Source: JAYEJW01 sp034716535 | Lineage (GTDB): Bacteria > Pseudomonadota > Gammaproteobacteria > Chromatiales > Chromatiaceae | Assembly: GCA_034716535.1 (NCBI GenBank) | Contig: JAYEJW010000056.1 | Coordinates: forward strand, 1-43,122 | Length of the DNA: 43,122 nucleotides | Direction: 5' to 3' | In this document: positions 15,116 through 22,253 of the stretch, piece by piece | How the letters are laid out: every line of letters begins with the position of its first letter | Position numbering within the stretch: the stretch's first letter is position 1 | Notes under the pieces: generated by a model | The model's database searches: none | Told to the model about the DNA's origin: nothing | What the model saw: the letters and a program-made list of their open reading frames with translations, nothing else | Position numbers and translations under genes: made by a program

Positions 15116-16294
15116 TCACTGGGAATAGTCGTCTGAGCAAAGGCGATTGCGGATTGCCCCATTGCAACTGATCAGAACCGGAGTCAGCGCCATGCTGATG
15201 ATGACTGCCGCGAGCACAATCTGAACTACGCCGGTCTCCAGCAGACCATCGGAAAATGCGACCATCAGCAGCGCAAGTCCGAACTCCCCGCCTTGCGCGA
15301 GCACCACACCGGTACGGATACCCGCACCCGCCGGCGAACCGAACAACAGGCTGAGTCCCGCTATCACGGCCGTCTTGAACAGGATAAGGGCTGCCACCAG
15401 CAGCAGGACCCAGTGCGCCGTCACCGGCAAACCATGAACGTCCAACATCATGCCGATGGTCACGAAGAACAGGCCCAGCAACACGTCACGGAAAGGGCGA
15501 ATATCCGCCTCGATCTGGTGCCGGAACTCCGTCTCACCCAGGATCATGCCCGCGAGAAAGGCACCCAGAGCAAAAGACAAGCCCGCGAAATGGCTCAACC
15601 AGGCCGCCGCCATCGCAAAGAGCAGGGCCGTCAAGGTGAAGAGCTCAGATGAGCGGGAAGAGACGATGACCCCGAACAGCGGCCGCAGCACCCACCAACC
15701 GACGGCGAGCATGAGCGCGATCACCGACAGGCCCTTACCCAGCGCCCATGCCAACTCCCACGCGAGCGAGGTCTCGGGGCTTCCGGCCATCACCGGAATC
15801 ATAATGAGAAAAGGCACCACCGCGATATCCTGAAACAGCAGAATTGCGATGGACAGCCTGCCATGCGGCAGCCCCAATTCCTGTTGATCTTTGAGCTGCT
15901 TGATCACGATCGCCGTGGATGACATCGCCAGCACACCGCCCACGACAATGGCGCCCTCGAACCTCAGCCCGAGCAGCCAGGCGATTGTGCCGGCCAGGAT
16001 AGTGGTCACCACGACTTGCGCCCCACCGAGCCCGAGGACTTCCTTTTTCATGGACGCGATCCGCGCCATGGAAAACTCGAGCCCTATGCTGAACAACAGA
16101 AAAACGATGCCGAACTCGGCAAGAAAATGGGTATCGTCGGTATGCGGAATCCAAGCCAGTCCATGCGGTCCCGTTATTAGACCGACCAGCAGGTAGGCCA
16201 GGATGGAAGGAAATCGCAGACGCCGAAACACGGCAACAGCGATGACGGACCCCACGAGCAATATGATGATTGCGTCAAGAGCACTCTCACCCAT
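15116..16294 (-). CDS. CPA2-family cation/proton antiporter (KefB-like, no RCK domain)
   Basis: 392 residues, almost entirely membrane helices. Landmarks of the CPA2 family are FPSILAYLLVGLITGPHGL near the start, FLLFSIGLEFSM, VGGVLAMSSTAIVIKQL, FALGAFLAGMILGETEFRHQIE and LAQGGEFGLALL. KefB/KefC-type C-terminal RCK/TrkA domains are absent, so it ends after the transport domain. It exchanges K+ or Na+ for protons. GAGGTGAC precedes the ATG. A palindrome lies 19 nt upstream of the start. Confidence 0.9.
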   Translation of the reverse strand: MGESALDAIIILLVGSVIAVAVFRRLRFPSILAYLLVGLITGPHGLAWIPHTDDTHFLAEFGIVFLLFSIGLEFSMARIASMKKEVLGLGGAQVVVTTILAGTIAWLLGLRFEGAIVVGGVLAMSSTAIVIKQLKDQQELGLPHGRLSIAILLFQDIAVVPFLIMIPVMAGSPETSLAWELAWALGKGLSVIALMLAVGWWVLRPLFGVIVSSRSSELFTLTALLFAMAAAWLSHFAGLSFALGAFLAGMILGETEFRHQIEADIRPFRDVLLGLFFVTIGMMLDVHGLPVTAHWVLLLVAALILFKTAVIAGLSLLFGSPAGAGIRTGVVLAQGGEFGLALLMVAFSDGLLETGVVQIVLAAVIISMALTPVLISCNGAIRNRLCSDDYSQ

Positions 16295-16312
16295 CGGCCG
16301 TCACCTCAGGAA

Positions 16313-16327
16313 GTTGCACGGTGCAAC
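16313..16327. promoter_or_regulatory. Palindrome upstream of the antiporter
   Basis: GTTGCAC and GTGCAAC flank a single central base, 19 nt before the antiporter ATG. An operator is plausible from position. Nothing identifies the binding protein. Confidence 0.35.
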
Positions 16328-16577
16328 TGATCACGACCGGTTCAACGCATCAAGGAGCTTTCTGACATTCCTCAAAGCCGGTTCGAACGCGCTACGGGAA
16401 GCACGACCATCCCAGGAAAGATCAGACGCGATGGACGCCGTGCGCCCTACCGCGTTGGTCGCGAGTATCCCCTTCTACCTTTCCTAGCTCGCCCCCGATT
16501 TCGGGACGATTGAGGATGTCTTTCATTCCCGATGCGGCAAGCTTTGCCTGGAGCATGGTCTTCTTGTCCTCACGCCA

Positions 16578-17054
16578 TTAATGATGATGGCTCTGGTTCG
16601 ACACCTCCATATTCAGGGCCTCGCATTCCTCGGTGTAGTGCACTAACGCGCGGCGCAGCCGCTCCGTCCAGCCGCTGCCCAGGCGGGCGCCGGCCTCCAG
16701 CAGCGTCCGCTCGATCTGCTCCTCTGTCGCTTCGAGGAAGTCGTAGGTGATTTTCACCTCGTCTTTCTCGACGACCACTTGCTTGACGCCCATCATAGTG
16801 GTGACTGCATCTTCCAGAATCTGCGTCTGTTCCGGCGAAAGCGGCTCGTCAAGCCGGAGGCATCGGTGCTTAAGCACCTCCCGGCCCTCCTGTTTTGCCG
16901 CCTTCTGCCCAGGAACACCAATGTAGAGGTGCGGGGTGGCCTGGAAGCGCTCCCGGCACTGCTCGGAGCAGAAGGCGAATTGCATGCGCTGGTAGACCAG
17001 TGCCAGATGATCGGGCGGCACCTGCATGTGACAGACGGGACATTCGACCTGCAT
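16578..17054 (-). CDS. YHS/TRASH-type metal-binding domain fused to cysteine-free HMA-like domain
   Basis: 158 residues. Residues 1-45 form a YHS/TRASH-like treble-clef metal site (CPVCHMQVPP, then FAFCSEQCRERF). Residues 68-128 have an HMA-like outline (LEDAVTTMMGVKQVVVEKDEVKITYDF) without CxxC. A helical tail follows, ending in NQSHHH. It is likely a cytoplasmic metal chaperone or buffer working with the ATPases nearby, as an inference. The start is the ATG at 17054 because AGGAGG lies 8 nt before it. Last gene of the operon begun at 18319, 12 nt after the DUF5676 gene. Confidence 0.75.
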   Translation of the reverse strand: MQVECPVCHMQVPPDHLALVYQRMQFAFCSEQCRERFQATPHLYIGVPGQKAAKQEGREVLKHRCLRLDEPLSPEQTQILEDAVTTMMGVKQVVVEKDEVKITYDFLEATEEQIERTLLEAGARLGSGWTERLRRALVHYTEECEALNMEVSNQSHHH

Positions 17055-17066
17055 GGTGTACACCTC

Positions 17067-17345
17067 CTACGGAGTCTCGGATTGGCCCCCGCGCCGCAGC
17101 GCGAAGAAGTTATACAGCGGCACCCAGATCAGCGCGAAGTACCAGCCATAACCGTAGCTCTCGACCAGTCCCAGGAAGAAGCTGCCCCAGCTCAGCCACT
17201 CGAAGCCCGGCAGCAGCTTGCGCCACGCCTCGAACATGGCGTGTTCCGGAAACAGCAGGTCGAAGACCACGCACACTGCGAAGGTGATGGCGAGGAGCAG
17301 GCTGGTCGCGTGACCCACCGCCAAGAGTGAAACGCCTTGTTTCAT
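17067..17345 (-). CDS. DUF5676-like small membrane protein
   Basis: 92 residues with two hydrophobic helices: ATSLLLAITFAVCVVFDLLFP (about 13-33) and WGSFFLGLVESYGYGWYFALIWVPLYNFF (about 53-81). The sequence pattern matches DUF5676 membrane proteins, often found beside copper P-type ATPases and YHS proteins; function unknown. The ATG overlaps the YHS gene's stop (ATGA), with GGAG 8 nt before it. Confidence 0.8.
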   Translation of the reverse strand: MKQGVSLLAVGHATSLLLAITFAVCVVFDLLFPEHAMFEAWRKLLPGFEWLSWGSFFLGLVESYGYGWYFALIWVPLYNFFALRRGGQSETP

Positions 17346-17584
17346 GACTTGATCTCCAGTTGCTTGGCGCCGGCGTAGCGAGCCGGCTCGGACTCGAACT
17401 TGTCCAGGCAGTCCCTGGAGCAGAAGCGATATAGCCGTCCCTGGTGCATCTTGCCGTAGCCGGTGTCGGGGTCCACTAACATGCCGCAGACCGGATCCAC
17501 GTGGTCAGTTTCTTCGACGTCGGCCTTACCGCCGTGGCCAGGCCCACCGTGCATCACGTGGGCGCCACAGCCGTAGCGCATCAT
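17342..17584 (-). CDS. YHS-domain protein, probably membrane-anchored
   Basis: 80 residues from the first ATG. A His/Gly/Met segment (HVMHGGPGHGG) precedes a YHS domain: DPVCGMLVDPDTGYGKMHQGRLYRFCSRDCLDKFE with the usual cysteines. Directly before this ATG the same frame encodes VLSLLLFGGLFFL, a membrane helix typical of this family, yet the only in-frame initiators there would be CTG codons after the TGA of the methyltransferase gene. Either initiation at CTG or coupled initiation is used, or the true N-terminus is shortened. Confidence 0.75.
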   Translation of the reverse strand: MMRYGCGAHVMHGGPGHGGKADVEETDHVDPVCGMLVDPDTGYGKMHQGRLYRFCSRDCLDKFESEPARYAGAKQLEIKS

Positions 17585-17623
17585 CAGAAAGAACAGACCG
17601 CCGAAGAGAAGCAGACTCAGGAC

Positions 17624-18319
17624 TCAGAAGCCCTTCCATCGCTCACCTCCTTCTGCCGCATAGTCCGGGACCTCGGCGGAGAGAAAGGCGCCCCATCGAG
17701 CCGCCGGCGGAAAAAAGCGCGGCACCCGCTCCGCGTAGCGTCTGTAGGCATCGCCGAAGCGCTCGGTCATGACGCCCTCCTCCTGCCCGGCGAGGCGAAC
17801 ATAGGCATAGAGGAGTACGGGGGCCATCAGCACGGTGATCAGCGTCGGCCACTGCACCAGGAAGCCCGCAATGAGCAGGAAGAGGCCCGTGTACTGGGGG
17901 TGGCGCGCATAGGCGTAAAGACCGTCGGTGACCATCCGCCCGCGGGCGCCGTGCACCTGTCGCCAGCCCCTGGAAAGCAGTAGGTAGCCGGCCAACATCA
18001 GCGCAAGGCTCAGAGCCATGACCAGCACCCAGGCGAGATCCGAGCCTCCCAGCACCACCACCCAGAGGTGGCCGAGCTTGTGGCTGAACGGGTCGAGGGC
18101 CGGATAGGCGTCTCCCAGCCAGGCAGTGAGCAAATAGATGGTCAGGGGAAAACCGTACATCTCGCTGAACAGGGCCACCAGAAAGGCGACCACCACCCCC
18201 ATGTTGCGCCATTCCGCTCGCCCTCTGGGCGCGAGGAAGCTCAACACGAAGAACAGGAACAGCCCCACGTTGAAGGCCGCCACCACCCACATGCCGTAGT
18301 CGTAGGATGCCGTGCTCAT
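17624..18319 (-). CDS. Integral-membrane methyltransferase (ICMT/PEMT-like)
   Basis: 231 residues with about six membrane helices. The C-terminal catalytic signature DGLYAYARHPQYTGLFLLIAG and the downstream EE...FGDAYRRYAERVPRF are typical of isoprenylcysteine/phospholipid methyltransferases that use S-adenosylmethionine. In metal islands such proteins are common but the substrate is unknown. The ATG at 18319 is preferred over a TTG two codons earlier. First gene of an operon (methyltransferase, YHS, DUF5676, YHS/HMA) under a near-consensus sigma54 promoter 46 nt upstream. Confidence 0.85.
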   Translation of the reverse strand: MSTASYDYGMWVVAAFNVGLFLFFVLSFLAPRGRAEWRNMGVVVAFLVALFSEMYGFPLTIYLLTAWLGDAYPALDPFSHKLGHLWVVVLGGSDLAWVLVMALSLALMLAGYLLLSRGWRQVHGARGRMVTDGLYAYARHPQYTGLFLLIAGFLVQWPTLITVLMAPVLLYAYVRLAGQEEGVMTERFGDAYRRYAERVPRFFPPAARWGAFLSAEVPDYAAEGGERWKGF

Positions 18320-18364
18320 ATCCAATGCCTTGCATGCTCCGGTCCGTTCTCCTGTCTGTACCGT

Positions 18365-18380
18365 AGCATCCCTCGTGCCA
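18365..18380 (-). promoter_or_regulatory. Sigma54 promoter for the methyltransferase/YHS operon
   Basis: On the minus strand TGGCACGAGGGATGCT: a perfect TGGCACG -24 box and ATGCT at -12, GG to GC spacing 10. The -24 GG lies 106-107 nt from the centre of the dyad pair at 18468-18502. Predicted leader of about 34 nt. Confidence 0.85.
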
Positions 18381-18467
18381 GGAACAGCCCTTGGAATTCA
18401 GCTTTGGAATATCAGTCAGTTACGTGCGGGACGCTGGTAACGGGGGACCCTGCTAACGAGTGAGCAT

Positions 18468-18502
18468 CCAACGGAGCGTTGAAAAAATCGACGAATCGTT
18501 AA
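18468..18502. promoter_or_regulatory. Tandem enhancer dyads, site b
   Basis: CCAACGGAGCGTTGA (18468-18482) and TCGACGAATCGTTAA (18488-18502), joined by AAAAA. Same 15-5-15 architecture as sites a, c and d. Confidence 0.7.
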
Positions 18503-18534
18503 ACCGCTGCGAACCGGCGGTCTTTCGGACACTG

Positions 18535-20955
18535 TTACTCTTCCCTCGCCAGCACGCTCCGCTCCTCCGCCGGTGCCACGGTGGGTTGTTCAGCCGGCCG
18601 CCGAATCCCCTCGAGCCGCGTACGCTTCAGCAGCAGAGCGTTCACCGCCACCAGGGCCGAGCTGCCGGACATGGCCAGTGCCGCGACCTCAGGGCTGACG
18701 GTCAAGGGGTAGAACAGGCCTGCCGCCGCCGGAAACGCGACCACGTTGTAGGCAACCGCCCAGAACAGGTTCTGGTGCATCTTGCGCAGCGTGGCCCGCG
18801 ACAGCTCGATCGACCCCAGCACGTCGAAGGGATCGCTCTTCATGAGCACCACGTCGGCGCTCTCCATGGCCACATCGGTGCCGGCGCCGATGGCAAAACC
18901 CACGTTCGCCTGGGTGAGTGCCGGGGCGTCGTTGACGCCGTCACCCACCATGCCCACTTTTTTGCGTTGGGCCTGCAGCTCTTTGACCTTGTCCGCCTTC
19001 TGCCCCGGTAGTACATCGGCGATTACGGTGCCGATACCGAGTTCCCCGGCGACGCGCTCGGCGGTGGCCCGATTGTCGCCGGTGAGCATCGCCACCTCCA
19101 CGCCGCGCGTGTGCATCTTTTTCACCATCGCCGCGGCCGTGGGGCGCGGCGCATCGGCGATGGCGATCAGGCCCACCAATGTATCGCCATGGGCGACGTG
19201 CACCACGGTCTGGCCGGCGCCCTGCAGGCGGGCGGCCTCTTCCGCCAGGCCCGCCATACCGACCTTCTCTTCATCCATCAGGCGGCGGTTACCGAGCAAT
19301 ACCGTCTTGCCGCCCACCGCAGCCTGCGCGCCCTTGCCCTCGATGTTGACGAAGTTCTCTAGCGACTCCAGCTTCAGCCCCTCGGCACGGCGCTGGATGG
19401 CCTGGGCCAGCGGATGGTCAGAGCCCTGCTCCACCGTGGCGGCCAGGCCCAGTACGACGTCCTGATCCGAATTCGGCGCCGCCACCAACTCCACCACCTG
19501 GGGCTCGCCCATGGTCAGGGTGCCGGTCTTGTCGAACACCACCACATCGAGCCTGGTGGCGTCCTCCAGCGCGGAGGCGTTCTTGAACAGGATGCCGTTC
19601 CTAGCGCCGAGGCCGGTCCCCACCATCACCGCCATGGGCGTCGCAAGCCCGAGAGCATCGGGACAGGCGATGACGAACACCGTGATGGTGAGCGTCACCG
19701 CGAACAACAGCGTTGCATTCAGCCCCCAGAACCAAACCGAGAAGGTGAGAAGACCGATGACAATGGCAATCACCACCAGCCACTGGGATGCCTTGTCCGC
19801 CAAGAGTTGTGCCGGAGCCTTGGAGTTCTGCGCCTCCTGCACCAGCTTGACGATCTGCGCCAATGCCGTTTCGGCACCCACCTTCGTGGCGCGGTACTTG
19901 AAGCTGCCGCTCTTGTTGATGGTGGCGCCGATCACCGTATCGCCCGGTTTCTTAGCCACGGGCATGGACTCGCCGGTGAGCATGGACTCGTCCACCTGCG
20001 ACTCGCCCTCCAGCACCTCGCCGTCCACCGGGATTTTGTTGCCGGGGCGGATCACCACCACGTCATCTTTCAGAACCTCGGCAGTGGGAACCTCCACCTC
20101 CGTGCCATCGCGCAGCACGATGGCCTTGGGCGGTGCCAGGTCCATGAGCGAGCGAATGGCGTCCGAGGCGCCGGCGCGGGCGCGCATCTCCAGCCAATGG
20201 CCGAGCAGGATGAACACCAGCAGCACCGCCACCGCTTCGAAGAACTGTACCCCTTCAAAGAAAAAGGTCGCACCGAGACTGAACAGGTAACCGGTGCCCA
20301 CCGAAAGCACCACTAAAACCGCCATGTTGAGCACGCCGTTGTTGAGCGCGCGCCAGGCGGCGACGAAGAACGGCCAGCTGGGCCAGATCACGGCAATAGT
20401 CGCAAGTATGAACAGCCACGGATTGAGGGAGAGGCCGAAGGGCGGCGCCGGCGGCGTGAACAACCCGCCCATGGGTGAATAGATAAAGATCGGGATGGTG
20501 AAGATCAGGCAAACCCAGAAGCGGTTGCGCATGTCGCGCACCATGGCCTGCATGTCCATGCCGCCGCCGTGCCCCATCTCGTGGACCACGGCATCCATTT
20601 CCCTCCGGCCAGCCGCGAGCTCGGCGGATACGGCCGGCAGCTCGTGCTGGGCATGGCCTTTCATAGAGAGGGTCGCGTGAGCTGGCTGCAGTAGCGCCGC
20701 CTCGACCGGCGGGTCCGCCGGAACGCAGACGTGCTTCGGCGTCTGTTCGCCAGCGCAGTGGTAGCCGCACTCGCGTACTCTGCCCTTGATCGCATTGAGA
20801 TCGGTGACCGTCTCGTCGTACTTCACGGTGGCGCTGCCTGCCACGTAGTTGACTTCCGCCCTGGTCACGCCCGGCAGCCGCACAAGCTGCTTCTCCACAC
20901 CTCTCGCGCTCAGTACTGACAACAGGCCCTGGACATCTATGATGCTCGTTTTCAT
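18535..20955 (-). CDS. Heavy-metal P1B-type ATPase with CPD membrane motif
   Basis: 806 residues. The N-terminal HMA-like domain lacks CxxC (SVLSARGVEKQLVRLPGV), followed by a Met/His stretch (HEMGHGGGMDMQAM). Eight predicted helices, actuator motif LTGESMPV, phosphorylation site DKTGTLT, nucleotide site GDGVNDAPALTQA, and HP-type motif near SDHPLAQ are intact. The transmembrane metal motif is CPDALGL where copper ATPases have CPC and others CPH or SPC, so the exported metal cannot be assigned. GAGG 8 nt before the ATG at 20955 sets the start. A weaker sigma54-like promoter is at 21042. Confidence 0.88.
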   Translation of the reverse strand: MKTSIIDVQGLLSVLSARGVEKQLVRLPGVTRAEVNYVAGSATVKYDETVTDLNAIKGRVRECGYHCAGEQTPKHVCVPADPPVEAALLQPAHATLSMKGHAQHELPAVSAELAAGRREMDAVVHEMGHGGGMDMQAMVRDMRNRFWVCLIFTIPIFIYSPMGGLFTPPAPPFGLSLNPWLFILATIAVIWPSWPFFVAAWRALNNGVLNMAVLVVLSVGTGYLFSLGATFFFEGVQFFEAVAVLLVFILLGHWLEMRARAGASDAIRSLMDLAPPKAIVLRDGTEVEVPTAEVLKDDVVVIRPGNKIPVDGEVLEGESQVDESMLTGESMPVAKKPGDTVIGATINKSGSFKYRATKVGAETALAQIVKLVQEAQNSKAPAQLLADKASQWLVVIAIVIGLLTFSVWFWGLNATLLFAVTLTITVFVIACPDALGLATPMAVMVGTGLGARNGILFKNASALEDATRLDVVVFDKTGTLTMGEPQVVELVAAPNSDQDVVLGLAATVEQGSDHPLAQAIQRRAEGLKLESLENFVNIEGKGAQAAVGGKTVLLGNRRLMDEEKVGMAGLAEEAARLQGAGQTVVHVAHGDTLVGLIAIADAPRPTAAAMVKKMHTRGVEVAMLTGDNRATAERVAGELGIGTVIADVLPGQKADKVKELQAQRKKVGMVGDGVNDAPALTQANVGFAIGAGTDVAMESADVVLMKSDPFDVLGSIELSRATLRKMHQNLFWAVAYNVVAFPAAAGLFYPLTVSPEVAALAMSGSSALVAVNALLLKRTRLEGIRRPAEQPTVAPAEERSVLAREE

Positions 20956-21041
20956 TCGATTCATCCTCATGCGGGGTGATTCGTTCTCCGTGGCGACCGT
21001 ATATCTCCGTCGTCGCGCCAAGACTTGAGCTCAGGCGAAGG

Positions 21042-21057
21042 AGAAACTGAGCTGCCA
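21042..21057 (-). promoter_or_regulatory. Probable weak sigma54 promoter for the CPD ATPase
   Basis: On the minus strand TGGCAGCTCAGTTTCT: a good -24 TGGCA box but TTTC instead of TTGC at -12. It was predicted by geometry: the -24 GG is about 108 nt from the centre of the degenerate dyad pair at 21147-21181. Confidence 0.45.
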
Positions 21058-21146
21058 CCGCTGCCTGCCCCGATCGCGGGAACGGGTTTGCCCGCCAGTA
21101 CGATCTGAAAACCGGTGACGGCGGGCGATCGACCGCAGCCAAGAAC

Positions 21147-21181
21147 AGGAGTTCCGAGCGCTTTTTTCCACGTTTCGTTAA
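21147..21181. promoter_or_regulatory. Tandem enhancer dyads, site e (degenerate)
   Basis: The repeat TCCACGTTTCGTTAA (21167-21181) matches the motif with one clear mismatch. Its partner at 21147-21161 is barely recognisable. Accepted only because the -24-like element lies at the same distance as in the clear cases. Confidence 0.4.
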
Positions 21182-21203
21182 ACGGCTTGGAGTCGGAACA
21201 CCA

Positions 21204-22253
21204 TTACTCGCCACGCACGGCCCAGGCGTGGAAGTGGGCACCGGCCTTCTGCCCCACGCCCACGGCACCCTTGTCCAGATAGAGCGCCCAGGCCCAGTCG
21301 GGCTCGAAAGCGCTTGTCGTGGAGGACCAATAGCCCGAACAGAGTGTTTCGAAGGCCGCCTCCCGCGGCAATGCCGGGCTATGCTCCGCGCAGTCGACCA
21401 GGGACTCCAGCTCGTTGATGTTGGGCAAGCGCCAGCACCTCTGCGTACCCTTGCGCCCAGCATTGAGCCGTTCCACCGCCGCCAACGCATCCTCCCAGGC
21501 GACCGGCCCGCGGGTCAGGTCCGTGTCGCGTCGCCAGCCGAGTCCCGTCAGTCCGTCGAGCAGGCACACCCCCTTCATCCGGAAACGCGGCGCGGGCCAG
21601 GGCCGACCGTAGTGCGTTTCCCCGTCCTGTCCGCTGCCCGCGCAGGGCACTGGCATACCACGGCCGTCGTAACAGAGCCGCTGGCCCGTGGCCGGCAACA
21701 CATCGCCTCCGGTTCCGCGGACCGGCCAGACCAGGAACGACTGGTCCTTTCCTCCATAGAACATGCGCGCCCCCTCCATGTGCACATACCAGGCATGAGC
21801 GGGGCTGATCGCCGCAGTGGTCGAGGTCCAGTACCAGCCAGGGAAGATGTTGGTAAAGGGGTGCCCAGTCGGAAGCGCCGGCCGGCTGGTCTGGTGGCTC
21901 ACGAGGCTGCGCAGCTCGCGGCGGTTCGGCAGCCGCCAGTCGTCATATCCAAGCGCATGCGTCCGGTTCATGTGGGCCACATAGGCGAACGCCTCGGCCC
22001 AGGTCATGGGAAGTTCCGGGATGTTGGCGTCGCGGGTCCAGAACAACCCGGTCAGCCGGTCTTGTACCAAATCGCTACTGGGAATAAAGCGCGGATCGGG
22101 CCAACCCATCCCTGAGCACCATTCGGCGTCCTGGCCGCTACCGGCACAAGGGATCTCGCGTCCGCTCAGGTCGTAACAGCCTGTCTGAGCGGTGGCCAGG
22201 GGAGTGATCATGCAGGGGGTTCCCCAGACCGCCGCCACAGCTTTTGCCACCAT
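21204..22253 (-). CDS. Protein with two DUF1566 (Lcl C-terminal-like) domains
   Basis: 349 residues with two similar halves. Each holds a C-x-D-x-x-G-(R/M)-x-(I/V)-P-C-A-G-S-G-Q-D segment, a LTGL-W-RD segment, and the DUF1566 core W-RLPN--EL-SLV followed by YWSSTT or YWTSTT and W-VRG. DUF1566 proteins are usually secreted or surface-associated, and their function is unknown. The longer start at 22253 gives a possible signal peptide (cleavage near LATAQ). The ATG at 22211 overlaps the upstream stop as ATGA and is a real alternative. Cysteine-rich pairs suggest disulfides. Confidence 0.75.
   Translation of the reverse strand: MVAKAVAAVWGTPCMITPLATAQTGCYDLSGREIPCAGSGQDAEWCSGMGWPDPRFIPSSDLVQDRLTGLFWTRDANIPELPMTWAEAFAYVAHMNRTHALGYDDWRLPNRRELRSLVSHQTSRPALPTGHPFTNIFPGWYWTSTTAAISPAHAWYVHMEGARMFYGGKDQSFLVWPVRGTGGDVLPATGQRLCYDGRGMPVPCAGSGQDGETHYGRPWPAPRFRMKGVCLLDGLTGLGWRRDTDLTRGPVAWEDALAAVERLNAGRKGTQRCWRLPNINELESLVDCAEHSPALPREAAFETLCSGYWSSTTSAFEPDWAWALYLDKGAVGVGQKAGAHFHAWAVRGE

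Noticed and set aside
16342..16356. TCAACGCATCAAGGA, resembling an enhancer dyad, near the antiporter
   Set aside because: Its 20-nt partner is very poor. The only GG-N10-GC at the expected distance (16238-16253) lies inside the antiporter coding region and lacks the TGGCA context.
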